DNA of 64,000 nt, taken from positions 62,001-126,000 of the forward strand of contig JAHLKD010000127.1 in assembly GCA_025526935.1 (NCBI GenBank), read 5' to 3'. Positions 55,513 to 64,000 of the stretch are shown one piece after another. The position numbers and the translations under genes are program-made. Every line of letters begins with the position of its first letter. Positions within the stretch are counted from its first letter, which is position 1. Under the pieces are notes generated by a model. It did no database searches and was not told where the DNA came from. It was given only the letters and a program-made list of their open reading frames with translations. The stretch is from Cladochytrium replicatum (lineage: Eukaryota > Chytridiomycota > Chytridiomycetes > Cladochytriales > Cladochytriaceae).

Positions 55513-58243
55513 TTAGTGTTCGAGTTGGTACCTTCAATTGTCCAAATTTGAGCTTTGGAGTTCTTGATTCACTGTTTTGTTTCATGCGCGCAAATCACAT
55601 TGTTTTTCTGCTCCTGACTGAAACACACCTTTTTCCTTTAGACCCGCTGCCTTCCCCAGATTTGATTTTTGACACTCGTTTTTCTCCTGGGTCATCGGGT
55701 ACACGACGGGCTGGTGTGGGAGTCTTGATCAATCGCAGTCTTTGTAGAGCTTCTGGTTTCTAGTTATGGTGGCACCTCTCTATGGTTTACATTTCGTGGG
55801 CTTTTGGTTGGAGGGTATTATTTGCCTCTGTGTGGTATTGCTCAGGACCCCTTCCTTGAAGAGTTTATTGCTTCACTTCCTCAACATGTCCCGTCGTCTC
55901 CGTGCCCTGTTCTTTTGTTGGGCGATTTCAATGCCCGTTTTTTAGCTACTGGTGATCATTCTTCAAATCGTAGGGGTAGGTTGTTTGAGCAATTTATTTC
56001 TGCCGCTAGTTTCTCTCTAGTTAAGCACCCTTCCTGTCATAACCCCACTTTTTCTTCTCGCAATGGTGACTCCATTATCGATTTGTTGTTTGTCAATCCT
56101 CTGCTTCAATGTGATCCTATTTCTTACATAGTTCATAGTCGTCTAGCCAACGGCAAGTTTATGCCTTGGGCTTCTGACTATTTTCCGGTTACAGCTGTTT
56201 TTTCTTTTGCTCCTCCCAATGCCAGCGCTCCCTCTGCTGCACCCCCCCACAAGCGCTGGGCTGCTCATCTGTTGCGTGAACCTGCTGTCTTTCAAGCAAT
56301 GGAGGATGTGGGACATTTGTTTTTTGATCCCACCCTTGCTGATGTCAATGCTGCGCTCAGTCCAATTTTAGAAGCTCCCGCCTTTGCCCAAATTCTGTGG
56401 ATGTTGCACAGGGATTTATTGACTCTGCATTGGATATTATTTTGTCCTTTGTTACTTCGTGTGCTGCTTGTGTCATTGGACCCCCCAGTTTAGTTCGCCG
56501 TCGCCCTGCCCTTGCCACCGCATTTAGTGGCCTTGCGACGGAGCTACTTACTTGCTCATAAGCACTATTTAGCTGTTTCTTCCTGTGATGATCCTGATCC
56601 TGTTTTAGTTGAGTATTGCCGCTTGGAGCGTGACCGGCTATCGCGTGAGCGTGTCAAAGCTTTTCATGCTTGGTCTCTTTCTCAGCGAGCTCGAGAGGCT
56701 TCTGGCGACAATATGTTTAGTTCTTCTCCTAGTTCTTTAACCGAGGTTAGCAAAGTTCTTTCCACCGTGCGTAGGTGTCATCAACGGCGCTCAGCTGCAA
56801 GTGGTTTATTGTCTGATCCTGCCTCTTTATCTCATTATCGCAATCACTTTGCCTCTGTTTATCAGACTCAGTTTGCACAATCCTCTGCCAGTGCAGAACA
56901 CATTTGTCTACATGCACTGAATGATTCTGTGTCAGTTAGTGTTAGTGACTTTGTTTGTGCTATTCGTTCTTCCCCAAACAACTCTGCTCCTGGCCCAAAC
57001 CATATTCCAGCTGAGTTATTTAAGCTGTTAGCTTCTGATGTTGCTATCCTTTTTGTTCAACTTTCAAACGCTATTTTCCGTTCAGGTTTGTCGCCCTCTG
57101 CCTGGAATGCTGGCTTGTTGTTACCTGTTTGGAAGAATAAGGGTTCCATTGGTGATATTAGTCAGTACCGCCCCATTACTTTAACCAATGTTGATAGAAA
57201 AATCTTTGAGCGTACCCTGCTTCCTATGCTTGTAGCTCATGTTGGTAAACTTGATCCCGCCCAAGCTGGTTTCCAGGCCAATCGTTCAGGTGTTGAGTGT
57301 GTTTTTGCATTAGATGCTACCCTTCGACGGGCTTCCCGCACTGCTCTGCCTTATTGTGTTACTTTCTTAGATATTAAAGCAGGGTATGATACTGTGCATA
57401 GGCCTCTTTTGTGGGAACGTCTTCGTCAATTTCCCAGAATTCCAAACCGTTTGATCTCTGTTTTGATGAGTATGTTTGATTGTTGTTCTTCTCAGGTTGT
57501 TATAGAGAATCGTTCTTCTGATTTGTTTTCGCTTCCACGAGGTCTTTTTCAAGGTTCTGTTTTGTCTCCGTTCTTGTACTCAGTTTTCATCAATCCTTTA
57601 GCACAGCTCCTTCGTCGTGAATCTTCTCATCTTGCTAGGTTTTCTTATAACACTCCTGTTTTCAATTCGTTGTTTTTTGCTGATGACATAGCTTTGTTTT
57701 CTGCCACCCCTGAGCAAGCCCAACGTGCATTGAAAATTTGTGAAGATTTTGCTTTAGCTTCTCATTTTGTGTTTTCACCTTGCGCATAATGGACCAATTG
57801 CAGTTTCGTTTGCCCCTGTCCGCAATTTGAAACTTCGCCACCCTTTGTTGCTACCCCCACACCAACATCTCCCAACAGTATGTCTTTGTTTGTTCCTGCT
57901 ATATCAGCTTGGCCGCCTGTTTCCAAACTCCCGACCTTATTGTAGGAACTGTCATGATGCCCCTGAAGTGTCGCTTGCCCATGTCTCTGTGTGTCTACAT
58001 TTGCGTGCTAGTTTGTCTGCTAGTTTTGATCCAGGCCCGCCTGACGATCCCCGCCTACCTCTTGACATTGCAATTGATATGCTTTCACCACGGCCTTTTT
58101 ACCCTTCCCCTGCTTTTTCCCAGTGGGTTCTTGTTCTTCGTGCACTTCACCGCATTTGGTCAAACTGTCTTGGTTATGAGTTAGTTTTGTCTCCAGCTCC
58201 TGATTGTATCTTGTCTGCTTTTGTTGATTTGGATATGCCTTAG
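55509..58243 (+). pseudogene. ORF2 of the second LINE (frameshifts and deletion)
   Basis: The endonuclease part starts at 55509 (VGTFNCPNLSFG, LLLTETHLF), shifts frame near 55760, continues with LLLGDFNARF, SIIDLLFVN and a changed SDYFPVT, and shifts again near 56390-56510. The reverse transcriptase runs from 56512 (APGPNHIPAELF, YRPITLTNVDRKIFE, LDPAQAGFQ, LPRGLFQGSVLSPF, FFADDIALF) to a break at about 57780. There roughly 1 kb is missing compared with related copies; sequence resumes with the C-terminal zinc cluster (YCRNCHDAPEVSLAHVSVC) and ends at 58243. Not functional as it stands. Confidence 0.88.
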
Positions 58244-58400
58244 TGTTTTGAAACATTTTACTTTTCTTACGGCTCGCACGGCTCCCCATGTGCTGCCAAT
58301 TTACGTGTATTTTTACACTTGTATTTGGATTTTGCACCAGCGGGTGATATGTATTGGTTGGACAATAAATACATATTATAAAGTTCAAAAAAAAAATTAA

Positions 58401-58664
58401 AAAAAAATACCCTCATTCTCTGTTTTGCTTTGTTGCTTTTCCTTATGCTGCGTGCGCTTCCCTATGTGCTGGTCACCCGCTGGTGAAAAATGCAAATACA
58501 AGTTGAAAAAGGGGTTTTTTGTTTTTTTTAACAAATTATTATTTATTTTGCACATACAATGCATAACAAAAAACAACACCCAAAGTGCCTTACAAGATGG
58601 TCATGGATATGTATTGGTTGGACAATAAATACATATTATGAAGTTCAAAAAAAAAAAAAATGTT
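58401..58664. repeat. Mosaic of LINE 3' tails in both orientations
   Basis: Successive pieces: a plus-strand 3' UTR piece of the intact LINE family (about 58410-58468), a minus-strand piece of the second family's tail (about 58470-58505), a minus-strand tail of the intact family (about 58520-58605), and a plus-strand tail of the second family (58606-58660) with A13. The two opposed intact-family pieces form an imperfect inverted repeat. Confidence 0.8.
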
Positions 58665-59590
58665 CACATGAATGATACAGTCGAAATGTCACTTACCATT
58701 GCTGATGCTGATCCCAAAGGGAAACGTCGAGCCTCAGAATCACCCCCGACTCGCCGACCTGCCTCTCGTGCCACGGTCGAGAAGAATGCCTCTGCAGCTG
58801 ATCATGCTACCTCTCCCTTGCCTACTCCTCGTGACCGATTCTTGGATGCTCTGCATATGCTGGCCCCTGATCAAACTTCTGGATCTCATCCATTAGTGAT
58901 GTCTGCTTTCACTCGTGCAATGCAATTTCTCCCAGTATTGGAACCAGAAACTGAGGCTGCCTTCTTTGCTGCATTGACTATTGCTGTAGTTCCGTTGGTT
59001 GAAACTATCAGCTGCCCTCCTGCTGCTGTCTCTGCCGTGCCTTCCTATGCTCAAGTTGCGAGTGCTAGCCGCCCGCCACCTGCCCCTGCTACTCGCAATC
59101 CTGGGCCATTCAGCACTGCAAAATTTGCCTCTCATGCATCAAATGCTATTGTTCGTATTGAAGCTGTCGAAGCTGATGCTCAACCCGCCCTTTATCGCTC
59201 AGTGGTTGCTGGAGTGGACCCCCTGTCTCGCAGATCACTGCGGCCACCCAGATTGGTGATTGATTACCTGGCTGAGTCACCAATTTTGATCAATCCTCCT
59301 CAGCCTGTTCGTGATCGTGCTGCTGGTTTTGCTACTGTGAGGTTAAGGAAATTAGTTGTCAGCCACTTAATCAGCTCCGCACTCTGATTAATCGAATTTC
59401 TGGAAACCCTCAATTTTCGCGTGACATTCGCCATATTAGTTTTATTGGGCGTAACACTGCTGAGTTTATTTGTACTTCTGACTGTGCTGTCAAGCTCCGC
59501 AAGGACATTTTTCCAGGTGATGAGGTGCCCGTTAATCTTTTTGACCCTGGGCAGCTTCGTTCTGGGTCTGTTCAATCACTTGAGCATGTT
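58665..59590 (+). mobile_element. Truncated ORF1 copy of the intact LINE family
   Basis: Starts inside ORF1 (MNDTVEMSL) and matches 49441-50360 with few differences. One missing T near 59342 shifts the frame. It ends at SVQSLE and gives way to unrelated DNA, without ORF2, 3' UTR or poly-A of its own. High identity to the intact copy suggests recent origin. Confidence 0.9.
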
Positions 59591-60105
59591 AAGTATTTCG
59601 ATTGATGGACTTGGCCAATCCAGTCATTGATAGTACAAAAACACAAACGCCCGATATACAGAAATGTCACTCTTCACCGAGCAACATTTCTAACTATTGA
59701 ACTAAAGCATATAGATGATGATCTATTACAAGTTTGGACACCTCCGGTTATTTCTTCATGGGTTATATTTATTCCGGCCATAGATATAGTAAACTGTCAT
59801 TACTTTTCTATCATCCACTTGTAGAAGTGAAGCCCGGATCAGATCAGAGCTAAGGTTTGCATATGATTAACGCGTTCGTGGGAATCATGTGTGAGAACAA
59901 TCCTGTTGAGGAGAGCTAGATCTCATGCACAGCTTGGCATGATTATGCTTTGCTACGCCTGTGAGAAGAAGAGTCAAACCTTATCGCTGCGATCCAGATC
60001 TTCCGGAAGGAAAAGCCAAAACGACAGTACACTTATTTAAGGAGCCTGTGGCGATACACACAAGGAGCATTCTCTTGCGCTAGTACTTGTGACTCGCAAT
60101 CTTCT
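59591..60105. other. Gap between LINE copy and gag
   Basis: No coding sequence recognised. It could contain LTR or untranslated sequence of the copia element, but no terminal repeat pair could be confirmed inside this window. Confidence 0.35.
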
Positions 60106-61014
60106 TTATTCATCTCTTAGCAACATTAACCCATGAATTAACAACACCAATTGGTTGAGGTCGGTCAAGATATTTGACACTGTTTCGAAGTAATGCGTTG
60201 GCTTTTGGTGGAATGGTCGCGGAGCATTCGGATTTGCAGCATCAATTGGATCTTGTATTAACGCCGGTTCCCATTCGGCATACGCAGAAGTGATCATTTT
60301 TCCGAGAAAAGGTACAAGGGTCCGTAGTTCAATTGTCTGCATCGTGATTTTTGCGACTAACCGGTTTAGTAGATCCTTGATTACGAGTTCGTCCGGTAAA
60401 GAGTTCAGTTTGAGTTCGAACAACTCAGTGAGGTCGGTCACAAACTGCTGAACGCTTTCTGCCGACTGACCGTTCGTACATTTCAGATCTACCAGCCGTT
60501 GCTCCCACATAGACGATTCGATCGGAGCTTGACCGCCAGCACTGAAAATTCGGCGAAGTCCATCGACTTTGCCTTTTGCTGACGCATAAGCTCTGACTCG
60601 ATTCATGTCGCTTTTTGGGAAACATTCGCATAGAATTCCAACTGCGACGTTATTGTCCGCTTGTTGTGCACGGTAATCTTGCATCTCAGCACGATATTGC
60701 GTACGTAAGCGACTGTTGTGTGTGACGATCGCCAAATGTTCACGTAGTTCTGCTTCCCATTGTGCTCGTGCTTCGTTAGCAGCTCCGCCAGCAGCTCCGG
60801 CGATGACTATCGGACGCTGTGGGCGATTTCCTTCCGCTTCGTAATTCGGACTATCAGGAAGAGCCATTGGTTCTTGGAGAAGCATAGTGCCAGCGCCGCC
60901 ACGTAAGTTTGCGTAAGTCTGCACTTGTTCCATGTACAGATCGAAATCCTGCAGCGTTTTACCGGTGAATGGCTTCGGCCGCGAAGATGTGGCGTCATTT
61001 GATCCTGAACCCAT
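60106..61014 (-). CDS. Copia-type gag-like protein
   Basis: Intact frame of 302 aa from the ATG at 61014 (MGSGSNDATSSRPKPFTGK). The N-terminus resembles the start of copia gag proteins (a FTGKTLQDFDLYMEQ segment), and LKCTNGQSAESVQQFVTDL with LNSLPDELVIKDLLNRL has the pattern of the gag/UBN2 domain. No zinc knuckle is at its end. It reads away from the copia pol sequence that starts about 70 bp to the right on the other strand, so gag and pol are head to head. That is abnormal for one element, and an internal inversion or two abutting copies would explain it. Confidence 0.55.
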   Translation of the reverse strand: MGSGSNDATSSRPKPFTGKTLQDFDLYMEQVQTYANLRGGAGTMLLQEPMALPDSPNYEAEGNRPQRPIVIAGAAGGAANEARAQWEAELREHLAIVTHNSRLRTQYRAEMQDYRAQQADNNVAVGILCECFPKSDMNRVRAYASAKGKVDGLRRIFSAGGQAPIESSMWEQRLVDLKCTNGQSAESVQQFVTDLTELFELKLNSLPDELVIKDLLNRLVAKITMQTIELRTLVPFLGKMITSAYAEWEPALIQDPIDAANPNAPRPFHQKPTHYFETVSNILTDLNQLVLLIHGLMLLRDE

Positions 61015-61083
61015 CTTGTCATTGTTGTCCAAAGAAATGTGTTAAGCAACGATTCGTAACTATTGTGTTGAACAAAGCTGTGG

Positions 61084-64000
61084 TCTGGATCCTCAGGTTG
61101 TGTGTGGGCCTAATGGGACAAAGAAGGCCATGCAGGCAAAGGCGAAGAAAGCGAAGGCGAAAGCGAAAGCAAAGGTTGCGAAGTCGGAGGATATTTGTAC
61201 CTTGCATCCGAACTCGTCTCACACCAATGCTCAATGCCGTAAGCAGGGTGCCTCGGGTGGCTCAAGCAGTAGCTGTGGGAGTAGCAGTTCCACTCGGACC
61301 AGGCAGTCGCAGGACTCCAGGTCGTCCACATCTTCTTCTGCAAAGAAGACAGATCTCACATGCAACTTCCATGCAACTTCTGTGGCAAACGAGGACACAA
61401 GCAGTCGGCGTGTAAACGCTTTCTCACTGCAAAGAGTCTTTGTTTAGACACGGATTTTCGTGCATTCATTGCCAGCCGTGGCGATGCAGGTGATGATTAG
61501 TCGGAGGACGAGTCTACCGCCAAACCGGTGTTGACCAAGAAGGTAATCTTTGACCTTACCCAACCTACTTCTGTTGATGAAGATGCTGACACATACATCG
61601 GAAATATGTTTTCGATAGTGAACGCACACTCGGCACAGAAGGTTGTCCGTGTACATGTTCAAGCAAAGGATCATGTGGGTTTGCTTGATACAGGCGCAAC
61701 TGTTTGGATGACACCTAATCGTCACGCCTTTAGTTCACTGACGTATACGAATGACGAGGACGTGGTGGACCTAGCGGATAGTCATACAATTCCAGTTTGT
61801 GGTTTTGGAGATGTATCTGTAGTTTTACCCAATGGGCGAATTAAGATAATACACAACGCACTTTATGTTCCTGATCTCGAAGACACACTTGCATCAGTGT
61901 GTAGTATCATTGGAGACTCCGGGGACATTGTGAGTTTCACCAAAGACAAGGTTATCCTCACGCACGTGATACGGATGAACACGTTATTATTGGGCGACGG
62001 GAAAGAGATTTGTACTATCTCTATGCTGATGTTAGTACCGTCGGAACTCACCAACCGCGGCATGTGATTGCTCAACCAGCTAAAGCAGTAGCGGTATCCG
62101 CAGAAGGTCTCGATCAGTCGATGGACTTTACGTCCGGTGTACGATCTTCTCACGCGATGGGTCTCGATGTAATGTCAGACAACAGCATTCGTCAAACAAA
62201 CGATGATGAATGTCAACGAGCATCTCAAGATACAGTTGGAGTGAGCACCAACTTATCGCCAGTGACAGTACACGAACTTGCAAAGTTACACCAGCAGTTT
62301 GGTCACATCCACTTACGGACAATCGTTCGAACGGCAGAGAAGCTCAACATCAAAATGCCCAAGGTTGAACCGGATGCATTCAATCTTGTCAACAAATCAA
62401 TTATGCAGAATTGTTTGGTCTGTAGTCGCACGAAGCTGAAGCAGAAGCCGATTTATTCTACAATAAGTCGAGCTCTGAGGAAACTTTTCCGTCTGTTTTC
62501 CGATGTCGTACGTTTAATCTACGACGGACAGAAGAAGAGATATTGGCAGATCATTGTCGACGAACAACCTCGTTTCATCACTATCTACTTCCTGAATCGA
62601 AAGAGTGATGCGGTGGATAGTATGATTCGACATATCGCTGATGTGGAAAATCGCAATCACCCATTACATGTTGCTGAACTACGTTCCGATTCAGGAGAAT
62701 TGATTACTAAACGGTTGATCCAATGGTGCAATACCAAGATTCCTCGCATCCACGTCCACCCAGCTCCTCCGTCAGTGAAGGAACTCGATGGTCTATCAGA
62801 GCGGAATATACAATCGATCAAGTATATGTCGGACGCGATGCTGCTACAAGCTGGACTACCACGAACACTTCAATTCGTGCAACTCTCCATCCTATACGCT
62901 GCGGTCGTCAAGAACGCTACTTTCCATTCAGCTGTGAATGCGATTCCGTACTGTGCTTACCTTGACAAGCGGATAGATTTGGCAACTATCCACGCCTTTG
63001 GAACACTCGTTAGTTTGTGGATCTCACACGAACAAAGGTTGGCGCGCAGAATCCGAGACAAGTCTGAACTAGGTCTGTTTCTCGGATACAAGGGTGAAGA
63101 CCTGAAGATCGTCATAGCACTCAATTTTCGGACAAACACAATAGGCGAATACTTCCATGTTACGTTCCACGAGGGAGTTTTTGTTGGTTATAATCCTACC
63201 CGACAGTTACTCGACGATCTTACGGTACAATATCCACTGAAGGCCGGGACATATTTCGATGTTGATCAAATACCAACCGGGGATCAGGGGGTGCAAGAGA
63301 CGACTGTTGAGTTTGTCTCAGACAATTTCCCGATTTCTACCGTTGCAGACGAAGAAATCGATGAGGATATAAACGACGACCCCATATATTACCGCTTAGA
63401 AGAAGCCGGTGACATGCATGTTGTTGAACATTTACATGGACTAGACGATGATGACCCAGACGATGCTGATTACGATCCAAATGCTGATTTATCGACTCCA
63501 CAATCCATTACTGAAGAATCTCCGAATTTGTCTTCCGTATCTCCTGTAGAGGAATATGATGCACAACTCGAAAGTGATCTTCAATTCATTGGAGAAGATG
63601 TCGACGAAGCGTATGCAGCAAGAAAACAAAAATGTCAAGCAAGTGCAAATTTGTTGAACGCCAAAAGGAAACAAAATTCCTTGTTTACCCGATCCGTTCC
63701 TAATATCGATTGGACCCTGAAGGCCGATTCCTCATATCCAACACAACCAATTGTGAATGGAAATATACGGACTGCACCAAAGACTCTTCGTGAGGCTTTA
63801 TACGATCCGATGAGGCTCCATTCTGGTTAGCGGCGATGAAGGAGGAAGTCACACAACTAGTCGGCAACAATACTTGGGCCGAAACGTTTTTACCTGATGG
63901 ACGGAATTTATTATCGGGCAAATGGGTTTTCACATATAAGCTTGACGAACATGGCAATATTACTCGATTCAAAGCACGTTGGGTCGTACGAGGATTTGCA
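61084..64000 (+). pseudogene. Ty1/copia polyprotein, decayed, cut by window end
   Basis: In order: a Lys/Ala-rich linker, a zinc knuckle CNFCGKRGHKQSAC (about 61385), a stop at 61498-61500, the aspartic protease motif LLDTGATVWMTPN (61681), a frameshift near 62010, the pre-integrase block LHQQFGHIHLRT (62289), integrase core (VDEQPRFITIYFL, LRSDSGE, GLSERNIQ), FLGYKGED, an acidic linker, a further frameshift near 63830, and the start of the reverse transcriptase (NNTWAETFLPDGR, GKWVFTYKLDEHG, RFKARWVVRGFA). The order protease-integrase-reverse transcriptase defines Copia. RNase H and the 3' LTR lie beyond the window. At least two frameshifts and one stop make it inactive. Confidence 0.9.

Larger units (their letters stand above)
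54131..58400 (+). mobile_element. Second, broken LINE of a related family
   Basis: Head-to-tail behind the intact LINE. The ORF1 leader and first codons (AAATCA, MPPPSAP) are shared with it, but most of the coding sequence differs, so it is a separate family. ORF1 and ORF2 are broken by frameshifts, and about 1 kb of ORF2 is deleted. The 3' UTR (58244-58380) ends in ACATATTATAAAGTTC and an A-rich run. Confidence 0.88.

Overview
The window is nuclear DNA of a fungus, most likely a zoosporic (chytrid-type) fungus. The evidence is many short spliceosomal introns (mostly 46-75 nt), dense genes on both strands, fungal gene families (Ecm4/Gto1-type glutathionyl-hydroquinone reductase, OCH1-like GT32, Cat2-like carnitine acetyltransferase), remnants of ankyrin-like repeats with a DWW motif that I associate with chytrid genomes, and a retained SNAPc subunit. 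The taxonomic placement is inference. All exon models were made by hand from GT/AG (one GC/AG) sites, reading phase and family similarity.

Layout. 0-1.5 kb: SKP1 and ribosomal protein eS24, minus strand. 1.8-6.8 kb: two tandem paralogous cytochrome P450 genes with eight matching exons, including a 4-nt microexon, and a dead P450 exon between them. 7-13.2 kb: NAA15 (NatA auxiliary subunit) diverging from UBA2 (SUMO E1 subunit). 13.5-15.9 kb: decayed ankyrin-like and FAD-oxidoreductase genes. 16.4-24.2 kb: glutathionyl-hydroquinone reductase, a TLC-domain membrane protein, an alpha/beta hydrolase and a secreted GH43-type glycosidase with an arabinose-binding module. 24.2-29.2 kb: gene-poor DNA with a 49-nt poly-C tract, a defective LINE and tRNA-Glu(CTC). 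29.2-35.6 kb: an F-box-like protein, two tandem secreted DPBB (expansin-like) proteins with conserved dibasic tails, and a divergent secreted GH3-like protein. 35.6-38.6 kb: decayed DNA. 38.6-45.1 kb: GT32 mannosyltransferase, mitochondrial uS15, SNAPC1-like and a dual-targeted carnitine acetyltransferase.

45.7-64 kb is a nested transposon cluster. It holds one intact bicistronic LINE (ORF1/ORF2 overlapping at TAATG), a related LINE placed directly behind its poly-A tail, several truncated copies and tails on both strands, a 481-bp hAT-like MITE with 8-bp target duplication inside an old LINE copy, and a decayed Ty1/copia element whose gag lies in inverted orientation to pol and which runs off the window end.

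The host genes are mostly independent housekeeping functions (ubiquitin and SUMO, N-terminal acetylation, translation, snRNA transcription, acetyl-unit transport) plus a secreted or carbohydrate-active group (GH43, DPBB pair, GH3-like, GT32). The most interesting items are the paired 4-nt P450 microexons, the conserved Kex2-like peptide cassettes on the DPBB proteins, and LINE insertions clustered at tRNA or tRNA-like sequences.
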